Source of the DNA: Bacteroides sp.
GTDB taxonomy: Bacteria > Bacteroidota > Bacteroidia > Bacteroidales > Muribaculaceae
Direction of reading: 5' to 3'
NCBI GenBank assembly: GCA_014801605.1
Contig: JAAVDU010000046.1
Span: forward strand, 10,499-17,568
DNA length: 7,070 nt
The notes below the pieces were generated by a model. The model was not told the DNA's origin. It ran no database searches and was given only the letters and a program-made list of their open reading frames with translations. The number at the start of each line of letters is the position of its first letter. Position 1 is the first letter of the stretch. Positions 1 through 6,562 of the stretch are shown here, in pieces. A program made the translations under genes and the position numbers.

Positions 1-339
1 ACACTCGGCGAGAATATCGCCGACCAGGGTGGTCTGCGAATCGCGAGAACAGCCTTCCTCGACTCCCAGAAGAAGAAGGGTGTAGACGTGACAGCCGAGA
101 GCGCCAAGATCGACGGCATCGACCCGATGCAGGTATTCTACATGAACTTCGCAAATCTCTGGGCCGGCAATATCCGCGACGAGGAGATCCGCTCCCTCAC
201 AACAGGCGACGTACACTCGCTCGGCAAGAACCGTGTGAACGTATCGCTCAAGAACATCGCTCCCTTCTTCGAGGCATTCGGAATCAAGGCCGGCGATAAG
301 ATGTGGCTTCCGGAGGGTGAGCGCGTCATAATCTGGTAA
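1..339 (+). CDS. M13 family zinc metallopeptidase (neprilysin/PepO-like), C-terminal fragment
   Basis: Only the last 112 residues are in the window; the reading frame is open from base 1, so the gene begins upstream. The fragment opens with TLGENIADQGG, the second conserved M13 block. In this family the Glu of ExxxD (residue 4 here) is the third zinc ligand and the Asp (residue 8) orients a zinc-binding His of the HExxH motif, which lies outside the window. HSLGKNRVN (residues 72-80) carries the His and Arg (72 and 78) that contact substrate and stabilise the transition state in neprilysin; most relatives have HSP where this has HSL. The end, EAFGIKAGDKMWLPE followed by RVIIW, is the typical M13 C-terminus, so the protein is complete at this side. 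Family members are usually about 670-690 residues and cleave peptides on the amino side of hydrophobic residues; Bacteroidota copies are usually exported. Export cannot be judged from this fragment. An intrinsic terminator follows 33 nt after the stop. Confidence 0.95.
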   Translation, partial: TLGENIADQGGLRIARTAFLDSQKKKGVDVTAESAKIDGIDPMQVFYMNFANLWAGNIRDEEIRSLTTGDVHSLGKNRVNVSLKNIAPFFEAFGIKAGDKMWLPEGERVIIW

Positions 340-371
340 ATCGCAAAAATAACATAAATAATGATTATAAA

Positions 372-423
372 AAGGGAATTTCGGCGCTTTTGGCGACTGA
401 AATTCCCTTATTTCAATTTTTTT
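372..423 (+). terminator. Rho-independent terminator of the M13 peptidase gene
   Basis: A perfect 11-bp inverted repeat, AAGGGAATTTC (372-382) and GAAATTCCCTT (399-409), encloses a 16-nt loop. It is followed by TTT, CAA and a run of seven T (417-423). The hairpin begins 33 nt after the peptidase stop codon. The A-run before the left arm gives a partial U-tract on the opposite strand too, but no convergent gene is present. Confidence 0.88.
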
Positions 424-426
424 CAT

Positions 427-434
427 TAACTTTG
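427..434 (+). promoter_or_regulatory. Bacteroidota-type -7 promoter element for the lipoprotein/barrel unit
   Basis: TAACTTTG matches the Bacteroidota -7 consensus TAnnTTTG exactly. The expected -33 TTTG (19-21 bp upstream, about 402-407) is poorly matched and lies inside the right arm of the preceding terminator hairpin. By the usual spacing the transcript would start near 439, leaving a leader of about 137 nt before the ATG at 576. Position after a terminator and before a new gene supports function; the start site itself is inferred. Confidence 0.7.
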
Positions 435-438
435 CACC

Positions 439-575
439 AAGAAGACGTCTGACTTCTGCTTTTTCAGACTTGCAGTTAAGGTATAACGTCCGGTTTTTCA
501 ATGACTTGAACCGATTCAAGCCACATGAAACCGTAATAAGAAATAACATAGTATACACTACATAACATCTGATTT
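439..575 (+). promoter_or_regulatory. Structured 5' leader of the lipoprotein mRNA
   Basis: This is the untranslated part of the longest intergenic stretch (340-575). It holds several inverted repeats: GTCTGA/TCAGAC (447-452 with 464-469); a hairpin pairing 491-493 with 511-513 and TTCAA/TTGAA (497-501 with 506-510); an overlapping hairpin CTTGAA/TTCAAG (505-510 with 515-520) around a 4-nt loop; and CGGTTT/AAACCG (491-496 with 528-533). The second competes with the last two for the same bases. Positions 534-575 are AT-rich and without a Shine-Dalgarno sequence, which is normal for this phylum. The only ORFs inside are two or three codons long. No known riboswitch class is recognised. Confidence 0.45.
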
Positions 576-2384
576 ATGAAACAATTTCCACTTTACGGGG
601 CCTTACCCCTGATGGCTATGGTTTCGTTGACCTCGTGTATCGACAACGAGTATGATCTCGATGATATCGATACCACCACAGAAATCAAAGTAAAAGATCT
701 CGTGCTTCCCGTCAATCTTGATGAAGTAAAACTTGGCGACATCATTTCGATCAAAGAGGGAAGCGAGCTGAATGAAGTGACAATCAACGGAAAGAGCTTC
801 TACGCTGTAAACAAGAGCGGCGACTTCAGCTCCGACGACATCGTGATTCCGGGTTTCTCCGCTCCCGCCCCCGTCATCAATCCACTTTCACTGAATTTCC
901 AGCCTGCCGTTCCTGCCAACGCACCGCAGACACGCGCAGAGGGCCTCTCCTTATCGTTCACTTATCCTGCTCCCGGCACAGAACCCTCCGTCACAAGCCT
1001 CAACTACACTGCGACAGGAATTGACAACGCCATCATCGAGCTCACCGATATCAACGTGCAGCTTTTCCAGGCAGCAGTCACCTTCAATGTCGGTGCTCAG
1101 CTTGCCGGCATCGCCGACTTCTACCTTCAGGATGTCGAGGTTGTGCTCCCCAAAGGTCTGGTGTTCACACCTTCAGCCAACACCACTTCCGTCAGCATCA
1201 ACGAGCAGGGGAATCTGGCTGTCACAGAATGGAAATTCGACAGCGACGGCAAGGCCTCGATTCTACTTCAGGTGAGCGGCATAAAGGATATGCCCGCCAA
1301 CGGTTATGTTATCGACTCCAACCGAAATCTCGTAATCGATCAGGAGATATATGTTAAGAAAGGAACAATCAAGGCCGACGTCAATAACATCGCGGACCTC
1401 GCCAACCTTTCAGGCGACATCAATATAGGAGTAGACTTCTCCTTCTCCGATCTTGTGGCCGAATCTGTGAGCGGAAAGATACGCTATCAGGTGGATGGTA
1501 TCGACATCGCACCGGTAGAGATCAACGACATTCCCGACTTCCTTTCACAGGATGGCACCAACCTCGTGCTCGCTAATCCGCAGATTTATCTGAAGCTCAA
1601 CAATCCTCTCAGCGATTTCAATCTCGGCTATCAGAGCGGCGTCTCCATCACCCCCTATCGTGGCGGTGTAGCCGGCACTCCGCTGGAGCTTAACGCAAAT
1701 GCTGAATTGGGTGGTCAGAAGGTGTTTCAGATTGCAGCGCTCGCCTCACCCACAGCCACAACCGACCTGGTGCTCTCACCCGAAAATCCGACACTTGTGC
1801 CCGACGGTTTCGTGAATCCGAAGCATGTGACATTCTCAGACCTGAGCAACGTAATAGCCGGCAACGGTATTCCGGAGAGCCTCAAGATCAATCTGGTGAA
1901 TCCCGAAGTGTATGAGCAGAGAGTGAACAACTTCCTTCTCGGCAACACCCTTCCCGGAGTGGCCGGTAAATGGGAATTCCTCGCTCCGCTCGCGATGAAG
2001 GCAGGGTCTGACTCCAAGATTATCTACACCGACACCAAGGATGGCTGGAACGACGACGATGTAGACGCCATAACCATCACCGAGCTCACCCTCAGCATGA
2101 CCGCCGACAGCAAACTTCCCCTCACAGCGATACTCGAAGGCACCCCCATCGACAAATCAGGCAACGCCATCCAGGGTGTGACAGTAGAGGGAGCCACAAT
2201 CAAAGGTATGACCGATGGACAGGAGGTGAAGATAAGAGTGACCGGCAAGGTGACACATCTCGACGGATTCCGCTTCACCGCCACAGTCACTCCAGAGGCT
2301 GATGAGGCCCTCTCCCCCGAGCAGACACTCGTGCTCAAGAATATCCGCGCTAAAGTGAGCGGCAGCTATACAAAGGAACTTTAA
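576..2384 (+). CDS. Outer-membrane lipoprotein of unknown function, 602 aa
   Basis: The N-terminus is a lipoprotein signal peptide: a short basic start, a hydrophobic stretch to about residue 17, and the lipobox LTSC with Cys21 as the lipidated residue. The mature protein starts CIDNEYDLDDID. This acidic stretch resembles the charged lipoprotein export signals that place Bacteroidota lipoproteins on the cell surface, so surface exposure is plausible but not certain. A Pro/Ala-rich linker lies around residues 94-123. The remainder alternates hydrophobic and polar residues with many Asn, Asp and Gly, as in tandem beta-sandwich domains; segments such as VEVVLPKGL (187-195) and IYLKLNNPL look like edge strands of such folds. 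No catalytic motif is visible and I do not recognise a named family. An in-frame TGA at 570-572 makes 576 the furthest upstream ATG. The gene is followed after 21 nt by an outer-membrane barrel, so the two are probably cotranscribed and may act together at the outer membrane. Confidence 0.88.
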   Translation: MKQFPLYGALPLMAMVSLTSCIDNEYDLDDIDTTTEIKVKDLVLPVNLDEVKLGDIISIKEGSELNEVTINGKSFYAVNKSGDFSSDDIVIPGFSAPAPVINPLSLNFQPAVPANAPQTRAEGLSLSFTYPAPGTEPSVTSLNYTATGIDNAIIELTDINVQLFQAAVTFNVGAQLAGIADFYLQDVEVVLPKGLVFTPSANTTSVSINEQGNLAVTEWKFDSDGKASILLQVSGIKDMPANGYVIDSNRNLVIDQEIYVKKGTIKADVNNIADLANLSGDINIGVDFSFSDLVAESVSGKIRYQVDGIDIAPVEINDIPDFLSQDGTNLVLANPQIYLKLNNPLSDFNLGYQSGVSITPYRGGVAGTPLELNANAELGGQKVFQIAALASPTATTDLVLSPENPTLVPDGFVNPKHVTFSDLSNVIAGNGIPESLKINLVNPEVYEQRVNNFLLGNTLPGVAGKWEFLAPLAMKAGSDSKIIYTDTKDGWNDDDVDAITITELTLSMTADSKLPLTAILEGTPIDKSGNAIQGVTVEGATIKGMTDGQEVKIRVTGKVTHLDGFRFTATVTPEADEALSPEQTLVLKNIRAKVSGSYTKEL

Positions 2385-2405
2385 TCCCGGTAAACAACTA
2401 AAGAT

Positions 2406-3779
2406 ATGAATTCCATTAAGAAATTTATGATAAGCGCCGGGATTCTCTCCTGCGCTCTCGGAGCGTCGGCACAGACATCATACTCCGGCTATTTCCTCGA
2501 CAACTACAACTATCGTTTCCAGATGAACCCCGCCATGGGCAACGAGAAGGGTTTCGTATCATTCCCCGCCCTCGGCAACCTCAATCTGGCAATGCATGGC
2601 TCGATCCATGTCTCCGACCTCGTGTATCCTCTCAACGGGAAGACGGTGCTCTTCACCAACCCCGGCATCTCTGAAAGCGAGGCCATGAGCAAATTCAACG
2701 ACCGCAACCGCCTCGGCTCGAATATAAAGGTAGATATCCTCTCTTTCGGCTTCAAAGGCTTCGGCGGCTACAACACCTTCTCTATCAGCGCCAAGGCCAA
2801 TCTTGAGACCTCAATTCCCAAAGCCTTCTTCTCTCTGGCCAAGGAGGGAGTGACCAACAGCACCTACGACATCAAGGATATGTATGGCTATGCCGACGCA
2901 TACGCACAGATCGCCCTCAACCATTCACGCTGGATCAAGCAGGTGCCGGGTCTGCGTGTCGGCGCCACCCTCAAGGTGCTCCTCGGAGCAGGCAACGTCG
3001 ACTTCAAATTCAACGAGGCTGAGCTCGTGCTCGACCAGAACAACTGGATAGCACGCACCAACGCCGACGTCTACGCCTCCATCACCGGAATGCAGTTCGA
3101 ACACAAACGCAACGACAAGACGGGAATGGAATATGTGTCGGGAGCCAACGTCGACGATGGCTTCGGGCTCAACGGCTGGGGTCTCGGATTCGATCTCGGA
3201 GCGGAATATATCTGGAACGACCTACGCTTCTCGGCCGCAGTGCTCGACCTCGGCTTCATGAACTGGGGGAAAACCCACTGGGCATCGACCGACGGCACCA
3301 AGGAGATCATGACCGATGCCTACACATTCAATGCCGACGACAACGCCAGCAACTCTTTCGACAATGAATGGGACAGATTTACCGGCGATCTCTCCAAGCT
3401 GTACGAACTCAAGGATATGGGTGAGCTCTCATCAAGAAGCCGTATGCTCGGCGCCACTCTCAACCTCGGAGTGATGTATGAGCTCCCGATGTACCGCCGT
3501 CTGCACTTCGGACTCTTGAACTCCACCCGCATCAACGGACGCTACAGCTGGACACAGTTCCGCCTCTCAGCCAATGTAACACCGGTGAATTTCCTTTCGC
3601 TCGACGTGAACGCAGCCGCAGGAACGTATGGAGTGGGTCTCGGCTGGATGCTCAACATCCACACCACAGGCTTCAACCTCTTCTTCGGCTCCGACCACCA
3701 CATCGGGAAGCTCGCGAAGCAGTTTGTGCCTCTGAACTCCAACGCAGCCTTCAATATGGGTATCAACTTCCCATTCTGA
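2406..3779 (+). CDS. Outer-membrane beta-barrel protein, DUF5723-type, 457 aa
   Basis: A Sec signal peptide (basic MNSIKK, hydrophobic core, likely cleavage after ASA at residue 22, mature start QTSYSG) leads into an early MNPAMGN motif followed by FVSFPALGNLNL. This resembles the NPA start seen in Bacteroidota barrels of the DUF5723/PorV/FadL-like group. Many later stretches alternate hydrophobic and polar residues with frequent Gly and aromatic girdle residues, for example GWGLGFDLGAEYIW and LRFSAAVLDLGFMNWG. The chain ends in INFPF; a terminal Phe is the usual BAM recognition signal of outer-membrane barrels. Cys16 makes a weak lipobox-like site (ILSC), but a Leu at -2 is unusual, so I prefer signal peptidase I. 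An in-frame TAA at 2391-2393 fixes the start at 2406. The gene lies 21 nt behind the lipoprotein gene with no terminator between and a strong terminator after it. Transported substrate or role is unknown; assignment to DUF5723 is from memory of the family's style. Confidence 0.87.
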   Translation: MNSIKKFMISAGILSCALGASAQTSYSGYFLDNYNYRFQMNPAMGNEKGFVSFPALGNLNLAMHGSIHVSDLVYPLNGKTVLFTNPGISESEAMSKFNDRNRLGSNIKVDILSFGFKGFGGYNTFSISAKANLETSIPKAFFSLAKEGVTNSTYDIKDMYGYADAYAQIALNHSRWIKQVPGLRVGATLKVLLGAGNVDFKFNEAELVLDQNNWIARTNADVYASITGMQFEHKRNDKTGMEYVSGANVDDGFGLNGWGLGFDLGAEYIWNDLRFSAAVLDLGFMNWGKTHWASTDGTKEIMTDAYTFNADDNASNSFDNEWDRFTGDLSKLYELKDMGELSSRSRMLGATLNLGVMYELPMYRRLHFGLLNSTRINGRYSWTQFRLSANVTPVNFLSLDVNAAAGTYGVGLGWMLNIHTTGFNLFFGSDHHIGKLAKQFVPLNSNAAFNMGINFPF

Positions 3780-3792
3780 CAAATAAAACATC

Positions 3793-3829
3793 AAAAAGCG
3801 GGTGAACACAGCGTCGCCCGCTTTTTTTT
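3793..3829 (+). terminator. Rho-independent terminator of the lipoprotein/barrel unit
   Basis: GCGGGTGA (3798-3805) pairs with TCGCCCGC (3814-3821), including one G-U pair, around an 8-nt loop. Flanking A5 (3793-3797) and a run of eight T (3822-3829) extend the stem to about 13 bp and supply the U-tract. It starts 13 nt after the barrel gene's stop codon. The A-run on the left could also allow weaker termination on the opposite strand. Confidence 0.93.
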
Positions 3830-3844
3830 GTGGAAAAAATTCCC

Positions 3845-3852
3845 TAATTTTG
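3845..3852 (+). promoter_or_regulatory. Bacteroidota-type -7 promoter element for the patatin gene
   Basis: TAATTTTG matches TAnnTTTG exactly. The -33 position at 19 bp spacing falls on TTTT at 3822-3825, within the terminator's T-tract; this is three of four bases of TTTG. The TTTG at 3827-3830 is only 14 bp away and too close. The predicted transcription start is near 3857, giving a leader of about 63 nt. Location between a terminator and the next gene supports the call. Confidence 0.68.
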
Positions 3853-3856
3853 CAAC

Positions 3857-3910
3857 ATGATAGCCGTAGAAATGGCATTTTCATTCCCCCGGCTATCCCA
3901 CAACAGGTAA
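3857..3910 (+). CDS. Possible 17-codon leader ORF upstream of the patatin gene
   Basis: An ATG at 3857 lies at the predicted transcription start and opens a 17-codon frame (MIAVEMAFSFPRLSHNR) ending in TAA at 3908-3910, 9 nt before the patatin start codon. Its bases also form the 8-bp hairpin of the leader. If real, it would be translated from a leaderless or near-leaderless mRNA and could couple to patatin translation. There is no run of repeated regulatory codons as in amino-acid attenuators. A frame this short can easily occur by chance. Confidence 0.15.
   Translation: MIAVEMAFSFPRLSHNR
3859..3897 (+). promoter_or_regulatory. Inverted repeat at the 5' end of the patatin mRNA
   Basis: GATAGCCG (3859-3866) and CGGCTATC (3890-3897) are perfect complements around a 23-nt loop, in which AATG (3871-3874) and CATT (3882-3885) can pair further. 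If transcription starts near 3857, this hairpin would sit at the very 5' end of the message. It has no following T-run, so it is not a terminator. It could protect the 5' end of the mRNA or be an operator; the sequence alone does not say which. Confidence 0.45.
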
Positions 3911-3919
3911 AAATAGAAT

Positions 3920-4735
3920 ATGGTTTGGAAAATTGAGGGTATATTGGAACGCCTCGGCATACGCCGCGAGGAGACCGTAGGGATAGCTCTGAGCGGAGGT
4001 GGAGCCAAAGGCTTCGCCCACATCGGAGTGTTCAAGGCATTTGAGCAATTCGGCATCACTCCCGACATAATATCCGGCGTGTCGGCCGGATCGATAGCCG
4101 CCGCCCTTTATGGATCTGGATTATCCACCGACGATATCATACGCTGTTTCGAGGAGGCCTCAAGCTTCAACGATTTCACGGAGTGGACAGTTCCCAAACA
4201 GGGCTTCTTCCGCCTCACACGTTTCGGGAAGCTCCTCGAGAGCTGGCTTCCGGTCAAGAATCTGGAGGATATGAAGATACCGACTGTAATCTGCGCCACA
4301 GACTTCGACCATGCCAAATCGGTAGGATGGTGCAAAGGTGAGATCATACCTCGTGTGATAGCCTCATGCAGCATACCTATTGTGTTTCATCCTGTGAAAA
4401 TCAACGGCACCAATTATGTGGATGGCGGAGTGCTCCGCAATCTCCCGGCCTGGGCCATACGCGATTACTGCACCACCCTCTACGGAAGCAACTGCAGCCC
4501 GATGCAGACGGCCCACAATCATTCCGGATCGATAATCGACGTGGCCACGCGCACATTCCACCTGATGTCGAAAGCCAATACCCCTCAGGACATCCGCCTC
4601 TGCGACCATGTCATATCAATCAACCGTGTACACGGAGTGGGGACGTTCGACCTCAAGGCCCTCCGTCATGGGGTAGCGTCCGGATATGACGCGGCTTGCC
4701 TTGTGCTTGAGAAAGTATTGAAGGATAAAGGCTGA
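3920..4735 (+). CDS. Patatin-like phospholipase, cytoplasmic, 271 aa
   Basis: The protein shows the patatin fold signatures in order: a Gly-rich oxyanion loop, SGGGAKGFAHIGV (residues 25-37); the nucleophile elbow GVSAGS (53-58) with Ser55 as predicted catalytic Ser; the ASCSIPIVFHPV block (149-160); and DGG (168-170) with Asp168 as the dyad partner. Length and layout match small bacterial RssA/NTE-type patatins, which hydrolyse acyl esters of phospholipids or lysophospholipids. There is no signal peptide or membrane segment, so the enzyme is predicted to be cytoplasmic or loosely bound to the inner leaflet. This differs from the larger, exported patatins fused to barrel domains. All catalytic residues are present. 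An in-frame TAG at 3914-3916, two codons upstream, makes 3920 the first possible ATG. No Shine-Dalgarno sequence is seen. The GH13 gene follows after 51 nt without a terminator, so cotranscription is likely. The physiological substrate is unknown. Confidence 0.93.
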   Translation: MVWKIEGILERLGIRREETVGIALSGGGAKGFAHIGVFKAFEQFGITPDIISGVSAGSIAAALYGSGLSTDDIIRCFEEASSFNDFTEWTVPKQGFFRLTRFGKLLESWLPVKNLEDMKIPTVICATDFDHAKSVGWCKGEIIPRVIASCSIPIVFHPVKINGTNYVDGGVLRNLPAWAIRDYCTTLYGSNCSPMQTAHNHSGSIIDVATRTFHLMSKANTPQDIRLCDHVISINRVHGVGTFDLKALRHGVASGYDAACLVLEKVLKDKG

Positions 4736-4786
4736 ATGACAAATAAGCATCTTATTCACTGTAAAACTTAATAGAACTTAAAATAT

Positions 4787-6535
4787 ATGGGCAAATCATC
4801 GGAGAAACTGATCATCTATCAGATGTTTCCTCGTATTTTCTCCAACACCAATGCCAACTGCGTGCCATGGGGCACTCTGCAGCAAAACGGCAGCGGCAAA
4901 CTGAACGACCTGACTCCGCATGTGCTCAGGAGCATCAAGGAACTTGGAGTGAACTGTCTTTGGCTCACAGGCATCATAGAACATGCCACAAAGACCGACT
5001 TCTCGAAATACGGGATACGTCCCGACAATCCGAATGTTGTGAAAGGGGAGGCCGGATCCCCCTATGCCATCAAGGACTATTATGACATCGACCCCGCACT
5101 GGCTGTGTCTGTACCGGACAGAATGAGGGAATTCGAGAAGCTTGTCAACCGCATCCACAAGGAGAAGATGAAGGTGATAATCGACTTCGTACCCAACCAC
5201 ACCGCGAGGGAGTATCACTCCGACGCCGCGCCGAAAGGGATAGAGGATTTCGGAGCACGCGACGACCTTAACATGAATTTCGCGCGCGACAACAACTATT
5301 ATTATATCTCCAACCAGCAGTTCTATCCCCATTTCAATATCGCCGCAGAGGGAACAAAACCGTATGTGGAATTTCCGGCGAAAGCCACAGGCAACGACTG
5401 CTTCACGGCCTTCTGCGGAGTCAACGACTGGTATGAGACCGTCAAGCTTAACTACGGCCACGACTACAACGACAATTCCGACCATTTCGATCCTGTGCCC
5501 GACACATGGCGGAAGATGCTTCATATTCTGAAATTCTGGGCATCGAAAGGGGTCGACGGATTCCGTTGCGACATGGTTTTCATGGTGCCCCTCCCCTTCT
5601 GGCATTGGGCTATCCCACAGGTGAAGTCGGTTTACCCCCATATCATCTTCATAGGAGAGATCTATGACGTGGGACTCTACCGCCCCTTCCTCGACTACGG
5701 CTGTTTCGACTACCTTTACGACAAGGTAAACCTCTACGACACCCTTGTAGGGATAGAGAGAAACGGATGGTCGGCCGCGCAGCTCACGGGATGCTGGCAG
5801 ACTGTAGACGGCATAGGCGACTCAATGCTCAATTTCCTTGAGAATCACGATGAAGTGCGCTTCGGATCGTATGAATATGCAGGCGACTCACTTAGGGTGA
5901 TACCCTCGCTCGTGACCTCGGCCATGATCTCAAACGGACCTTTCCTGATGTATTACGGGCAGGAGCTCGGGGAGCCGGCCCGCGACAACGAGGGCTTTGC
6001 AGGCAACAACAACCGCTCTACCATCTTCGACTACTGGAGCATATCCACGATACGCAGATGGTATAACAAGGGGAAATGCGACGACTCGCTTCTCTCCGCC
6101 CACGAACGCTGGCTACGCAACGTATATAAAAATGTGCTTACTCTCTGCAACACGTGGGAGGCACTCTACGACGGTGCATTCTTCGACCTCATGTATGTGA
6201 ATCTCAGGCAGCCCGGCTTCAATCCGCACACCAACTTCGCCTTTCTGCGCTACAAGGGGGATGAAGTGCTGCTCATAATAGTCAACTTCTCGCGGGAGGC
6301 CGGATATGTCAATCTCGTTATTCCCGACCTGGCGTTTGACATGACAGGGATAAAGCGTGGAGAGATCCTGACACACGACCTGCTCTGGGGAAAACCGCAT
6401 AAGCTGAATCTCTCGTCGACCACCCCCCTCTCGGTGTATATGAGCGCCGGCGATGCCCTTGTGCTTCCGATCGGGAAGAGCAAAGGGGAGCCGGAAAAGA
6501 AACTCTCGGGGTCGGAACTGCGTCAGGGAAACTGA
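4787..6535 (+). CDS. GH13 alpha-amylase-family enzyme, cytoplasmic, 582 aa
   Basis: The start, IIYQMFPRIFS, is the first strand of a GH13 (beta/alpha)8 barrel. Conserved regions follow in order: DFVPNH (133-138); GFRCDM with nucleophile Asp262; IIFIGEIYD with acid/base Glu291; and FLENHDE with transition-state-stabilising Asp355. The catalytic triad is therefore complete. Between regions I and II lies a long insert (about 139-250) rich in Tyr, His, Asp and Phe, forming an extended domain B. An all-beta C-terminal domain occupies about 482-562 and a charged tail ends the protein. The segment from LYDKVNLYDTL to MYYGQELGEPARDNEGF resembles GH13 enzymes common in Bacteroidales. There is no signal peptide, so it should act on intracellular alpha-glucan, such as glycogen or imported maltooligosaccharides. 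Whether it hydrolyses or transfers glucosyl units cannot be told. An in-frame TAG at 4772-4774 fixes the start at 4787. It probably shares a transcript with the patatin gene. Confidence 0.94.
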   Translation: MGKSSEKLIIYQMFPRIFSNTNANCVPWGTLQQNGSGKLNDLTPHVLRSIKELGVNCLWLTGIIEHATKTDFSKYGIRPDNPNVVKGEAGSPYAIKDYYDIDPALAVSVPDRMREFEKLVNRIHKEKMKVIIDFVPNHTAREYHSDAAPKGIEDFGARDDLNMNFARDNNYYYISNQQFYPHFNIAAEGTKPYVEFPAKATGNDCFTAFCGVNDWYETVKLNYGHDYNDNSDHFDPVPDTWRKMLHILKFWASKGVDGFRCDMVFMVPLPFWHWAIPQVKSVYPHIIFIGEIYDVGLYRPFLDYGCFDYLYDKVNLYDTLVGIERNGWSAAQLTGCWQTVDGIGDSMLNFLENHDEVRFGSYEYAGDSLRVIPSLVTSAMISNGPFLMYYGQELGEPARDNEGFAGNNNRSTIFDYWSISTIRRWYNKGKCDDSLLSAHERWLRNVYKNVLTLCNTWEALYDGAFFDLMYVNLRQPGFNPHTNFAFLRYKGDEVLLIIVNFSREAGYVNLVIPDLAFDMTGIKRGEILTHDLLWGKPHKLNLSSTTPLSVYMSAGDALVLPIGKSKGEPEKKLSGSELRQGN

Positions 6536-6562
6536 AAAAGTTGGGCCGAGTTGAAATAAATC

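Noticed and set aside
2406..2471. Reading the barrel protein as a lipoprotein through Cys16.
   Set aside because: The site ILSC has Leu at -2, which fits the lipobox poorly, and hydrophobic residues continue to a good ASA cleavage site at residue 22; barrels of this type are not usually lipidated.
3567..3884. A 105-codon - strand frame crossing the barrel gene end and its terminator.
   Set aside because: It would run through the terminator hairpin and the patatin promoter, and no protein family is recognisable.
4366..4689. A 107-codon + strand frame in another phase inside the patatin gene.
   Set aside because: The patatin frame holds the catalytic motifs; this one is Pro/His/Arg-rich, typical of an out-of-frame reading of GC-rich DNA.
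4736..4771. An 11-codon frame starting right after the patatin stop codon.
   Set aside because: It has no ribosome-binding signal or conservation evidence, and its length is within chance expectation.
4765..4781. Direct repeat AACTTAA with a 10-bp period just before the GH13 start.
   Set aside because: It is short, AT-rich and in a place where AT-rich starts are normal for this phylum; two copies are not enough to claim an operator.
4796..5641. A 281-codon open frame on the - strand inside the GH13 gene.
   Set aside because: It lies wholly within a gene with complete GH13 catalytic motifs, encodes low-complexity Val-rich stretches with no recognisable domain, and is explained by the codon bias of the + strand gene.
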